Source: Brachypterus glaber
Taxonomy: Eukaryota; Arthropoda; Insecta; Coleoptera; Kateretidae
NCBI GenBank assembly: GCA_958510825.1
Contig: OY294049.1
Location: 24,070,945 to 24,134,944, forward strand
Direction of reading: 5' to 3'
Length of the DNA stretch: 64,000 nucleotides
The notes under the pieces are model-generated. The model was not told the origin of the DNA and searched no databases. It saw nothing but the letters and a program-made list of their open reading frames with translations. The number at the start of each line of letters is the position of its first letter. The first letter of the stretch is position 1. Shown here in pieces: positions 11,699-22,859 of this stretch. A program made the translations under genes and the position numbers.

Positions 11699-11854
11699 CC
11701 AGTCGACCGTGTAGGACTTGAACTGACATGGAAAACGTGTTAAAATGTGTATAATTGTGTAAATTTTACTAAAAGTTGTGTTAAAATTACATATTTTAGA
11801 CAATTTAACACGATTCCATGTCAATTCAGATCTACACGGTCGACTGTCTAATTT
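11699..11854. mobile_element. Short MITE with about 45-bp inverted ends
   Basis: Left end CCAGTCGACCGTGTAG, continuing 'gacatgg' and 'cgtgttaaa'; the right end mirrors it as 'tttaacacg', 'ccatgtc' and CTACACGGTCGACTG. The element is nearly all hairpin. The target duplication is not clear. Confidence 0.6.
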
Positions 11855-12326
11855 CCTTATCAGTGTATTAATGGATAGGTACTCGGTAAAAAATTAATGT
11901 AAAAATAATGTAAAAAATATCTTATTTTACTAAGTAATTTTTACTATAACTCAACTATGTTTTAATTCAAGAATTTGTGTAAATGCGTGTAAATTAAATT
12001 TAATTTATTATAAAATAATGTAAAAGACTGATTTACTTGTATGAATTTGTATGCTATTTTGTGCTTCGCTTCTCTCAAAAAATTCTCGCAATAAGTAATA
12101 AAAATTAAAGAACATCACATTGAAAAACTTTACAATTTTTCGGGATCTTAGGAAAAATGGTGAACATAAATCGTTGGAAAGTTATTTCGTACGCTCGTGG
12201 GATTTCCTTACTCGTCTAACGGCTCGTTTGTAAACCTTTCTACTCGTGTATGTAGCTTTCCACACTAGTTATGTCATATACTACCTATTTACTGCATAAC
12301 ACTTATTGCAGTATCACCGACGATAT

Positions 12327-12945
12327 GCATCTCGTATTACAATACCGTAAAAGTAGTTATTAAAAAATCGATAAAATATTGGAAATAATATAAAATTTTC
12401 ATGCTATGTCTAGGTTTTTATAGGGAAATTAAATTTTATTTGCAACTTACCACTATCTTTGCAGAACAACATTTTTTTTTTTATTCGATTGTAACTAAAA
12501 GCGCCACTTTTGTATAATAAACAAGTGCGAAAAAGTTTAATTTTTCGACCTAGGTCGCAAAAGTAAAATAGTTGACGCTGATTGGTTGATTGATATTGAA
12601 AACTGTTGACATTTGAATTCTTACCTCAAATTTGTTTTAAAAAAATACAAATGTTTTTATTAATATATTACAATCGAAGAAAAAAACAGCGTATGACACA
12701 CGAACGATAACTGATTTTCAAGGCGATTATGCTTGCAAAACTTCGCTCTCCGAGCTCGGATGGCAAATCTTCTTAATCGCCCTAAAAAACAGTATTTTTT
12801 CGTCCTTGTATCATAAAACTACTATTACATACATAATAGCTATTATAATAAAGTAAAATTATAAAATACATAATTGTTAATGTAATATAATTATAATATA
12901 ATCTATAATATAATACTAATACTAATAAAAGTTGGGTTAATAATG
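12327..12945. other. Intergenic, low-complexity AT
   Basis: Contains TATAA-rich low-complexity DNA at about 12820-12930. No gene recognised. Confidence 0.4.
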
Positions 12946-13244
12946 AAATTATTAGTTTCGGGTAAGAATCTTAGAGAGCTTTTTTGGAAGACGAAGTTCA
13001 TAAATAATGAAGTGACCAGACAAATATACAGACAGACAAAAAAAGACTACTATAAATTAATTAACGAAACTAAAAAGGAATTCTATACGAATGTTATAGA
13101 AAAACGCAGAAAATAGACCAAAGAAAAATCTGGGAGCTAGTAAACAAAAAGTTTAGGACGTAACAAGAATGCCAAAAATATATCTCTAGTTCACAATGGC
13201 GTAAATATTGAGGATCCTAAAACAAGTTGCGGATACTTTTGGGG
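12946..13244 (+). pseudogene. Non-LTR retrotransposon relic, region before the reverse transcriptase
   Basis: Translation in shifting frames gives the style of the linker between endonuclease and reverse transcriptase in CR1/Jockey-group elements: WKTKFINNEVTRQIY, then DYYKLINETKKEFY, then IWELVN in a shifted frame, then LVHNGVNIEDPK. At least two frameshifts and a stop break it. It runs into the assembly gap, so the reverse transcriptase itself is not visible. Confidence 0.55.
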
Positions 13245-13444
13245 NNNNNNNNNNNNNNNNNNNNNNNNNNNNNNNNNNNNNNNNNNNNNNNNNNNNNNNN
13301 NNNNNNNNNNNNNNNNNNNNNNNNNNNNNNNNNNNNNNNNNNNNNNNNNNNNNNNNNNNNNNNNNNNNNNNNNNNNNNNNNNNNNNNNNNNNNNNNNNNN
13401 NNNNNNNNNNNNNNNNNNNNNNNNNNNNNNNNNNNNNNNNNNNN
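13245..13444. other. Assembly gap, 200 N
   Basis: Exactly 200 undetermined bases, likely a placeholder of unknown true length. Open frames reported across it are meaningless. Confidence 0.99.
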
Positions 13445-14160
13445 AAAATTTGATCAGACAGCGAAATAAAGTTAAAAAAACGGGCTTTTCTCCTGAACTT
13501 CTATTTTTTTAATGTCCATGTAAACATTATTTGTATTTGGCCGCTATTTTTCTTATGCTAAAATGATGTATTTTGAAGATTAAGTAAGTAAAAAGAAGGT
13601 AAATTATGTGTACCTCGTTTTTATTCGATGAAAACGAAAAAAACAATCAGTTTTGTATACATAGAATTTTCGGCTGAATTCAAAAATGTAAAAAATTACA
13701 GGGTGTTCTAATTAAAAAATATTATGCTACTTCTGGTGAAATCGGAAGTGAAACAAAAAAATTAAATCCGCCATTTTATAACTAATGTATTATATAATAT
13801 AACTGTTCTAGAATACTACGATTATTTTATTCTACACCTAAAAGTTGACAAAACAAATAAACGTTTTGTATTAATATTTTTAGATTTTTTTATCAGTGTT
13901 TGATGTAAATTTTCATTTTCAGGTCTCCAGGTAGAATCTAAAATAAAAAAGTTCTGACTAAAGTTGTATAATTGGTAATTATAAAATGGAAATTCGTAAA
14001 ACCTGAAGTAAAAAATTGAAACAAAAAATTAATTGATACCTACTTATTAAAATACCCAATAAACAATCACAATGAAACAAAAACAGGGATTTTTTTTTTA
14101 ATTTTAACGAGTTTTATAACAGGGAAAAAATATATCGCAAAACGAAAAATGTTCAGGAAA
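13445..14160. other. Intergenic with a fragment of the 56.3-kb element
   Basis: At about 13690-13800, words such as 'acagggtgttctaatt' and 'ccgccattttataac' match the interior of the inverted-repeat element at 56324-56951. Otherwise nothing recognised. Confidence 0.4.
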
Positions 14161-14162
14161 CG

Positions 14163-14650
14163 AAATAGAATATTATACGGTAGTTTCGAATTTTCAAAAA
14201 TTATCAAAAATAGTCCTAGACAAAAAAATCTTGGATATAAATTTGTTTCATGAAAAAATAAGCAACTTTTTTTTTGTTACACGATAACTCAAGAACGAAT
14301 AATACGATCGACTTGAAAATTTCAGGAAAAATCAAGTTCTACGAGGGGAAGATCTCTATTGTTTTTAAAGTAATCTTACCAAAAAACAAAAAAGTTGTGG
14401 GGGTTAAACTTAAAAAAATCGAAAAACTTTTTAAAAAATTAAAAAAAAACTATCATAAAAAAAAACAAATTATTTTTTGTTTTTTGCAAAAAGTAAATTT
14501 AAAAAAAAAATAATTTATTTTTGGTTTTTTTTTTTTGAAAAAAAAAAATTCAAAATCTTTTTTAATATTTCAGAAAATGCAATATACTTTTACTTGGAAT
14601 AATATATAATGGAGTATTAAATATCTTCACGGCTTGTTATATTTTAAATT
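14163..14650 (+). mobile_element. Hairpin-ended repeat, copy 3, without the microsatellite
   Basis: Starts 'gaatattatacggtagtttc', holds 'aactcaagaacgaat' and ends with 'aataatatataatggagta' followed by 'atatcttcacggcttgtt'. The last phrase recurs beside the copies at 27104, 41043 and 63726, so it belongs to the element. The GTCY tract is missing here. The frame at 14274-14513 is not a gene. Confidence 0.6.
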
Positions 14651-15028
14651 GATATAATTTTGGTGTTATTACATAAGCTTTTCTCTCTTTTAGCTTGAGA
14701 AAGTCTTTATTAAAGACAACATGTCGCGCTATTGCACACTTATAAAACAGTTTATTTGTGGGTACAAAATATTTGGTCACCCTATATAAAATGTCGTATT
14801 GAAACGTATTAAAACACATTCAGACAATTCCAAATACTTCCAAATTACTTTTTAATACGTATTTGGAATCATCTCTATGTGTTTCAATGCGTTTCAATAT
14901 GACATTTTTTATAGGGCGGATATGGCCAATTGAATTACTTAATTGCGAGTAATAAATGTTATTTCTGTCAAATAAACTATTTTTTTCCCATTAAGAAATG
15001 ATTTTGAAATTAAAATATTTATAAACAT

Positions 15029-15572
15029 TATTGTTTGTTTGTTTTATACTGTTTAACGTCGTTTTTCGCTGCTATGGCCTAATTGACGGGACCGCCATCT
15101 TTACGTGCCCTCCGAAGCACGGTCCTAAATTAGATCATATATAAATAGATATGGCAATTATGTTGATTTGTTTTATGTAGAACATATACAAAGCCAATTG
15201 TAAACAAACCACTATAGCGGTGAGGTTGCGAGGAGGTGAAGTATAACATATTTGTTAACAAACCACTATAGCGGTGGGTGGTGACCAGAAGCGGGAAGGT
15301 GAAATCTACCTAGGTATAGCAATGAAAACATTTCGGTTTGACGAGGACTCAAGGCGCATACATGTATATATGATCTAATGGTCCTAAACAGAATTCGCAT
15401 CCACCCTGAAATGTGTCTACAGTTTCACCTGCAACCCACATTACAGTTAGTCATCGTAGTTCCATCTACCGACTTTTTACACCACTATACATCCATGCTG
15501 TATGTGGGGCTCGAACCCACAACCCCGGGATCCTTAATCAAACGCGCCAATCATTGCGCCACCGGGGTCGGC
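15029..15572 (-). mobile_element. tRNA-derived SINE interrupted by a MITE
   Basis: On the minus strand the head (15572-15495) resembles a tRNA, with A-box-like TGGCGCAATGATTGG and a good B box GGTTCGAGCCC, so internal RNA polymerase III promotion is likely. The body contains 'gcttcggagggcacgtaaa' and the tail is an A-rich (aaac)n run. Direct repeats TTATAAACAT at 15019-15028 and 15573-15582 are the target duplication. Without the inserted MITE the SINE is about 285 bp. The frame at 15378-15578 crosses it and is not a gene. Confidence 0.8.
15129..15379. mobile_element. MITE with 8-bp duplication GGTCCTAA (family M8, copy 1)
   Basis: Ends ATTAGATCATATATA / TATATATGATCTAAT, flanked by GGTCCTAA at 15121-15128 and 15380-15387. 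Inside are two 'ccactatagcggtg' words. A second copy in opposite orientation is at 47040-47260, also with an 8-bp duplication. It is inserted in the SINE body, so the SINE is older. Confidence 0.8.
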
Positions 15573-15582
15573 TTATAAACAT

Positions 15583-17760
15583 GAACTAAATGTTTATCTG
15601 ACTAAAATAAAATTTACTAATCAAAACCAAATAATTTAATTGACCATATCCAAATAAAACTAAAAAGTATTTTTTATCAGTGTATAAGAGTTAGTGGTTT
15701 ATATTTGAAATTCCATTCGCGATATTTGTTTATTAATTAAACAATATTAAACATCTTATTATTAAAACTCCAAACCAAATAATTTGAGTTTAAAAAGTTT
15801 TCTAGCTAACCAATTAGTGGAGAAAGTTTTAAATAAATAACACCCTAATAAACTTCCGGTATGATATAATAACTTATTAGTGTTTTAATTATGATTGCTT
15901 TTTTATTCTTATTTTTTAACAAAAAAGTAAATTAATGATTTAAGTTTAAGAACTTAGCGAAAGTAAAGTCTGTTGTTTAAGAAAATGTTGAAAGTTATTA
16001 CAAAACTTACGGAGTTACTCGAAAGTTACCTGTAACAAATTACCAGATAAAAAGTTTAACAATGTTTTATTTTTATTTTTTAAATCACTGGCAACTATTG
16101 ATTTAATTCAAATTGTAACGATATTGTAAATATATTTAATATGCTTACTTGATTCTGGTTTTTGTCGCTAAAATCGAGAAAAATCATATGTTTAACCGAT
16201 TTTTTATATAACTTAATTAGGTACTTTTCTTAGGTGGTCAGCGCACGTTTGTTTGTTTGATATTTGTAAGAAACTCAGTTTAAAAGCCAAATATTGAAAA
16301 CTTTAATATTATTAACCAAAGTTTACGTCATGTTCAAACGAGTTAATGCTTATTTGTGTGATATTATACCACTGGTCACGGTGATCTTCAAGGGTGGACA
16401 GGTATCATGAAAATGTCAACCAAAACGGGTTGAACTACCTTTTTTGTGAGGTTTTCAACATTCAAAAACATTTTCGTTTGAAATCCTGGCTGATCATTTT
16501 GCCGAGAAAACGGCAATTTACGATTTCTCTTATTACATTGCTTTACAGAAAAATATTTGATGTTCTGATTCTAAACCTAGCTTTTTTCCGTTTTCTCTAT
16601 CAGCTGGGTTTTTTGAGATATAGCCCACAGTGCTTTTTTGCCTTTAGTTGTAGTAAAAAAAATAATTAAATACTACTTATTTTTTTTTTGCGGTGGATTG
16701 GTTCTCTAATAATGGGGCTTAAAGCCAAAAAAAAATGGATTTAAAATATCTTTATTCGTTTCTTTTTTATAGGCTTCCAAATTAAAAAAATGGAGAAATG
16801 TATTTTTATGAAAATTTTATATAAATGCTAAAGATATGGCTCCGATTTTTATAAGCAACACTAACACACATGGGAAGTTTGTAAAAATAAAAAAAGTTTT
16901 AGATTGAATCCAGTAACGGAGATTTTACGGCAAGTTAATTAAAGTAGAACAACAAAAACGTTTTTCGTCAAAAATTTATTGTCCCTGATTAAAGAAAAAC
17001 GATATAATATAATATTAATAAATATACAGCAATGCTAAACTATGTATACAATTAGTCACTGTGGCATAAAAACATTAATTTTTGTAATTTTACTGTCATA
17101 CGTAAGTGATTATCTTTGAAACAAAAATCCATTGGGCTATTCCATCAAATAGTGACTTTTAATAAAATACAGAGTATTATTAGCTAGCTTAAGGCGTTCA
17201 TAAGTTATCGACCGACAAAAATAAATCGACCAAGCGACCGACCAATCGACCAAAAGATCGACCCACCGATTCACTGAACAACAATTTTTTCTGCTTGAAA
17301 TTGAATTATATTGACATAAAACGTCATAAAACAAAAAAGTAGGCAAATTTTTTTTTTTTTATTTTTTTTCACGAATACAAAATTTTGAAAACATTAAAAT
17401 GGGAAAGCAATACCTGGGACAAAAGCTAAAAGTGTACCAATCAAAGTACACTCTCGGTATTACATACATTCTCAAGATAGACAGTTTATAATGCAAAAAA
17501 ATATAGGGACTTTTAATGTAACGTAAGCAATAAATTCCCTTGTATCGTAAGCAACAGATATTTCATCTTTTAATACATAACTCAGCAATTGTTAAAGATT
17601 TAAAACATTTTAGCCTGACTTCATAAACTTTTTCAAATACAACTTTGGTTTTAAAAAGATTTTATATTCTGGAATAGAACAGAAATTTAAGGATACATGT
17701 ACTTCAGTCAAAATCTAAGTCACAAAATGTAATGTAAGGAACATTACATAAAATTATAAA
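15583..17760. other. AT-rich intergenic DNA, nothing recognised
   Basis: Small open frames at 16394-16669 and 17137-17346 have no recognisable domain or conserved pattern. A possible splice-donor word at about 16400 has no coding support. Confidence 0.4.
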
Positions 17761-17761
17761 T

Positions 17762-17880
17762 TTATTATTTATTTTTATTATTTATTTATTTATTTATTTT
17801 AGCATTTTATACAGAGTCATTGAGAGCCCCAAATAAGCTTCTGGTTTGTGCTAGGGACTCTTCATTAATTAGGAGAAAAA
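17762..17880 (-). mobile_element. 3' end of a non-LTR retrotransposon
   Basis: A hairpin (17822-17863; GAGAGCCCC paired with GGGACTCTTC) next to an (ATTT)n tail at 17765-17805. The same hairpin-plus-tail stands at 46707-46797 on the plus strand. A conserved 3' hairpin followed by a short-unit A-rich tail is usual for target-primed retrotransposons. No coding sequence is attached. Confidence 0.55.
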
Positions 17881-19006
17881 TGTAGTCGAAATAATATCAT
17901 TACAGGTACTTGAAATTTTCAAAAAATCTTCATTAAGATGTATCGGCGGAAATGGCTTTATCTTGTTATGATCCTACAATTTTTCTCCATTTTATACTGC
18001 TGGCCAGCATTTCTTTTAATCTTAGTATTCTTTTTGTAGCAAATTAAATAAATTAAATTAAACTTATCATTTTAATTATAAATATATGTTTTATTACTTT
18101 GTTATTTACTAAAAATACGTACGTTAAATTATGGATATCAATATTTTTAATTTTCGAAATAGGGTAAAAATAAATAATGTATTTAAATATTATTCCTTTC
18201 AATATAATTGACAAAATTTAAACAATTAAAAGTTAAAATAGGCGTAATATGTTACGTAATAAACTCTGGAATTACCCCATTATTTTTTTATAAAATTTGA
18301 TCAAATGAAAAAAAAAATAAATTAAATAAAAATAAATATAGTTGTGTCAAATTTTGTGAAAACCGGAACATAAATATAGCAAATGCGGCAAAAATGAAGA
18401 ATAAAATTTTGGGTATAAGAAGAGAAAAGGACTCATTAACCTATTTTTAATTAATTAAAAATATTAGCGTAAACTTTTCAAATCGTCTGGAAATAAAAAC
18501 AAGTCAATTGGCCAAGAAGATAAAACTAGATCACTAGATAGGTAGGTTTGTTAGTATAGATGGGTACATATATGTACCTATAGGTGAGTACTTCCGCAAC
18601 AAGTGTAGTGTAGTGTGTAAACTACCTACCTACCCAAAAAAACGTACCTATTGTTAGCATGAAGGTAATACTTTAAAAACTTTTCTTCCGAAGTAGCTGT
18701 ATTTTTTTCAGTTTATATCCATTCAAACTTTGAAATAAATTGAAATACTCCAAAAACTTTTTCGTTTTATTTCCAAGACTTAAAATTCTCTATTTAACTA
18801 GATTCGTCTTGAAAAGATTTAATGAAGGAAACTTCAATCAGAAATATTCTTTTCTCCATAAATTACTTTTAAATCATGACAATCAGAGTTTTTAGATGAA
18901 AGAACAGTTGTTTTAATTATTCATAATTGTGTTCAGAGAATGGATGGGGTATCAAGGTTTAGCTCAACTGGAAAAGAATCATTAAAAGTTTAATATTCGT
19001 GTATTT
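17881..19006. other. AT-rich intergenic DNA, nothing recognised
   Basis: No gene, RNA or clear repeat seen. Confidence 0.4.
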
Positions 19007-19862
19007 TTAACCGACTTCCAAAAAGGAGGAGGTTATCAATTCGACGTGTGACTTTGTTTTTTTTTTATGTTTGTTCCCGCATAACTTTGGAACCTATGAA
19101 CGGAATTTGATAAAACCTTTTTGCTACTTAAAGAGGACACTCATGAGGTTGTCCCGTTTTAAGTTGACGCTCGGATAATGCCGGGTAAGCCGGATAAACA
19201 AGATAAATCTAATCATTTTAACGCAATTTCACTTAAAACCGGCTTAATTTAGTTCTAATACCAACTAAATTTTTAGAAAATTATCGGACAACTAGGATAA
19301 GTCGGATAACTTGATTAAGGGGTCACTCAAACTTGATTTTGTGGACCTGCAATATTAAAATACCAAGAGAAAATTATAGAATTTGTGATTATACCATAAG
19401 GCGTTATTTGATTATTACTTAAGGCTTAAAGTTTTTAAAGATTTTATTTAGTATTTCGTTTAAAATAAGGTTGGTTGGACTCTTGGTCGCTAAAATAAAA
19501 ATACTACTAAATTTATTTTTTAGAAATTTATCTTTAAGATGATAAACCAACAATGCACTAATAGTGCGTTGTGACGTCAGCAGCTTGCCGAGATGGAAGG
19601 ACAACTATAATTTAGTTTAGATAACCTTACAAGTTCTGTGTCTCTAAAAAGTAAAAAATAAAAACTTTTCGCAAAAAAAATGAACCGACTTCTATGTCTC
19701 TAAAAAGTAAAAAATAAAAAATACTTAAGTCGGTGCCAACTTCACAGCAAACAATAATAAAATAATAAAAAACTAATTGTTAGTAATTAAATTAGCTAGT
19801 AGTGAAATTGGCATCGACTTTTATTTTTTATTGTTTACTTTTTAGAGACAGAAGTCGGTTAA
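19007..19862. mobile_element. DNA element with TTAA-flanked CCGACTTC ends
   Basis: Left end TTAACCGACTTC, right end GAAGTCGGTTAA, so TTAA may be the target duplication (piggyBac-like). The right quarter is itself a palindrome: 'ccgacttctatgtctctaaa' at about 19685 mirrors 'tttagagacagaagtcgg' at about 19841. No coding capacity. Confidence 0.5.
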
Positions 19863-21155
19863 TTTTTGTTTGCAAAAAGTTTTTATTATATAAAAAGCTA
19901 ATGCCTCATAATATGCAGGGCATATGCTATATTTTATAAGTATTTATAAAATTAAGAAAATATGACATAAAATTATAATTAGGTAGTTACCAAATATTAT
20001 TATGTACAATTTCATAAAATACATTTTTTTCACCACCAGCCTAAAAGCACATCTTTGTTACTGTTCTTTTTATTGGTAGAAATATTATTTCTCTACGAAT
20101 GACGTCAGAGGTTCTAAAAATAATGAAATTGCACCATGGTTAATAATGAATTTTTATTCAGCTGTTTTTGCATCTGACGTTTCACATTATTATTAAATCA
20201 CATTGCTTTTTACAAGTGTCTTTAGGCACTAAATTAGTACATATAAAACATGTTTTACAAAAACACTTTAAAAAGTGAAAACCATTGGTCCATCATATTC
20301 AACCATAGATTATACAAAGATCATAGAGGTACAATCCCCATATATTATATATTAGATATTCAACTCATAAAACGACAATGTTTTATAGGTTGCATATACC
20401 TTGCTCCAAGCCTTGTGCAATTTGCGCAGCACAAATAATCTGGTCTTTTGTTGATATAACCTTAAAATAAAATTGTTTATTTTCTAAAATTACATATTTA
20501 TTAACAAAATTTAACAAAAGTTATTAGTAATTTTGTAAACTACTTATAAAAATTATAGTTAATTGTACAATTTCGGCAAGACATATTTATATGAGAAGGT
20601 GATGTTATTGGTATATTTATTTCTCTTTTTTACCGTTAAATTATTATGTGTTAAAGTTTCTGTGTTCTGTATGAGGTAAATTTGTATCAAAGATGTGGGG
20701 TACTGTGGGGTTTTCCATTTCATTAAAATCAGTAGGCAGAGAGGGAAGAACTTGGAGAAAAATTAACTAAAGAAAGTAGCTTTTTCATTAAATTATAGTA
20801 AAATAAATAAATAAATAGCCAATTAATTGTACTAGTAGTGAAAAAAATACTATATTTTCCAGGTGAGTGAAGATTTAACATTTTAGACCGCGTCTTACGG
20901 GCTTCGCGCTAGCACGCTAATCCCGCAATTTGACCCAGGTCAAAACTTCTCTCACTTCGTAAATAATATACTATTAACAACGAGCTGTCATTTGCAGTTT
21001 TGGCGAAGGCGCTGCTGAACAGAAATAATATATATTTTATGAATTATTATTATTATTATCATACATAATGTTTAATGTATAATGTTCCTTTTTTAAGTAT
21101 TTGTAATTGAAGATTATTATTTTATTTAGAAAATGTTAAAAAATCTACAGATAAA
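19863..21155. other. Intergenic, nothing recognised
   Basis: A small GC-richer patch at 20885-20945 is unexplained. The frame at 20250-20438 has no recognisable domain. Confidence 0.4.
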
Positions 21156-21157
21156 AA

Positions 21158-21500
21158 AGTTTGGTGAAAAAAAATGGCATTGCCCCCCATTTCGCACGTC
21201 CCTGCCTAAAATTACCAAATAAAAATTATATAGCACTCTTTGACTTTGATGACAGCCATACTTCAAACTTGTTTGTTTATTATGTAAACAGGTGGTTGAC
21301 TCGAGATTCTGTGCAAAAACCATGTGTGAAATTAATTAAAAATGATTGAAGAAGAATATATGGTTTATACACCTATAAATCTCTCCGAAATTTCACTCGT
21401 CTGTAGTTTCCGGACTCCGCTTCGCGTCCTCCGTAAATTCTACAGACTAGTAAAAAAAGCTTCACTTTTCCTCTTAGTAAAACAATATACTATTTTTTTC
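21158..21500 (+). repeat. Dispersed repeat family F, copy 1 (partial)
   Basis: Shares 'aacaggtggttgactcgaga', 'aattaaaaatgattgaagaa' and 'actcgtctgtagtttccgga' with copies at 44560-46040 and 57415-58045 in the other orientation. Overlapping frames translate to a common peptide style (NRWLTRDSVQKPCVKLIKND) in two copies, which may be a decayed coding fragment or chance. No ends resolved. Confidence 0.5.
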
Positions 21501-22085
21501 AAAAAGATTGGAGCAAATCGATTTTTATTTTTATTGCAATGTTTTTGAAAAACAAATGTAACTATTGTGTTTTCTTTCTGCCAGCTACTTCAACTTTCTT
21601 TTTCAAATAGCATACCTATACAAGGTTTTTAAATAAGTTTTTTAACAGTGATAATAAAGTTTAACTTTTTTAAATATTATTCCCCTTTTTTAAATGTCTT
21701 TTGATAGGCACGAAATTTTCATTTTTGGGATACTTCCTATTACTAACAACCACCATGTTTATGCTAGAATGGTGCGAAAACAGTACGATTAGAAATAGTG
21801 CCCTAACTATATTAAATTCAATAAATCTAAGACTTGTCTTCCCCTTTCTAAAACACTATTTCCTATGGGGCATAAGAAACTATTATTTCATGCAGACCAA
21901 AGCGTTATAACCCTGAAAAGCACATACAGAGAAATTATTACCAACACACCCCGGTCTTAAAATGATTTTTAGCTCAACTTTAATATAACCCAAGTTTTTT
22001 TTTTCAGAATTTAATTATTTAGAGCTTTGGCAACTTTTTAAGACCAAATTTAAAAAAATCTATAATCTATAATTATTTTAGATAT
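21501..22085. other. Intergenic, nothing recognised
   Basis: The frame at 21701-21910 has no recognisable domain. Confidence 0.35.
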
Positions 22086-22558
22086 TCAGATTTTACTTCA
22101 AAAAGTAAGAAAAAAGTTTTCATAGACGTTTGAGCTAAGTTGCTTTTTAAGGGAGCTAGCGTACTTTAGAATCTTTATCACTTCATATCTCAGTAACGGT
22201 TTAACTTATTAACATGAAATTTTTACTGAACTATAGAACCAATAAATTTAAGCATTTAACGTTTTATTAAAATTAAGTTTTTGACCACGGGCGTAGATAA
22301 TGGGTGCCTCATAATTTATATGTAAAACTGTAAGTCCGCTCTGGGTAAATATTTATTTGTTTTATGTCAGAAAATGATAATGTTTATTGGTTGCATACTA
22401 CAGTAAAAATTTCAAGTCAATAAGTTAAAATATTTCTGAGTTATGAAGTGAATAATAGTCTAAAAATGACCCTTAAACGTCTTCTAGTTTCCCTAAGAAG
22501 CCATTTAACACAAACGTTCATAGAAACTTTTTGTCTCACTTTTTGAAATAAATTCTGA
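22086..22558. mobile_element. Foldback repeat, about 470 bp
   Basis: Left arm words 'tcagattttacttcaaaaag', 'catagacgttt' and 'cttcatatctcagtaac' are mirrored on the right as 'gagttatgaag', 'aacgttcatag' and 'ctttttgaaataaattctga'. Arms are about 180 bp and imperfect. No target duplication seen. Confidence 0.55.
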
Positions 22559-22635
22559 AAATAAAAAAAAATTAAATATGTCATATTTTGTTTGTTAAAA
22601 CAAATGAAAATCGTTTTTCTCAGAAGGGAACCTTC

Positions 22636-22740
22636 AAATATTACCTAACGCAAATTTTTATTATTTTGGACCCCCCCCCCCCTGTAACGCTATTTTCCTA
22701 TACCATTAACATGGGCGTAACACTCCAAAATGATCCCCAC
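22636..22740. repeat. Fragment of the GGAACGTT MITE family
   Basis: Contains 'ttcctataccattaacatgg' followed by 'gcgtaacac', also present at 35943-36055 and in the complete copy 51239-51384. A run of C follows 'ttttgga'. Confidence 0.55.
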
Positions 22741-22847
22741 CCATGATGCAAAACATGAGGCAAAATAAGGTGGGTGAGCCAATTATTGTCATGTTAAAAC
22801 ATTTAATTTTTTACTGCATTCAAATTTATTTGTAATTACCTGAAACT

Positions 22848-22859
22848 TTACTACATTAA
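22848..22859 (+). repeat. Target duplication of the I/LOA-type element, left copy
   Basis: TTACTACATTAA, repeated at 26161-26172. The right copy abuts the (TAC)n tail, so part of the match could be tail sequence. Confidence 0.7.

Larger units (their letters stand above)
10621..12326. mobile_element. Possible non-autonomous DNA element with 21-bp perfect inverted ends
   Basis: A perfect 21-bp inverted repeat starting ATATCGTCGGTGATACTG lies at 10621-10641 and 12306-12326. A second inverted pair, ACCACAATCTTGAC, lies inside at 10841-10854 and 11617-11630. This suggests a nested pair of elements. No target duplication was resolved. The interior has a (GTCT)n tract at 11019-11042 and a MITE at 11699-11854 but no gene. 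Confidence 0.5.

Noticed and set aside
13208..13469. Two open frames of about 80 codons
   Set aside because: Nearly all of their codons are N from the assembly gap.
15495..15572. A tRNA gene on the minus strand
   Set aside because: The tRNA-like head with A and B boxes continues into a non-tRNA body and A-rich tail flanked by a target duplication, so it is a SINE head.
21158..21349. Coding remnant (NRWLTRDSVQKPCVKLIKND) shared by family F copies
   Set aside because: Two copies share it simply because they are the same repeat; no longer frame, no known domain. Kept only as a repeat.
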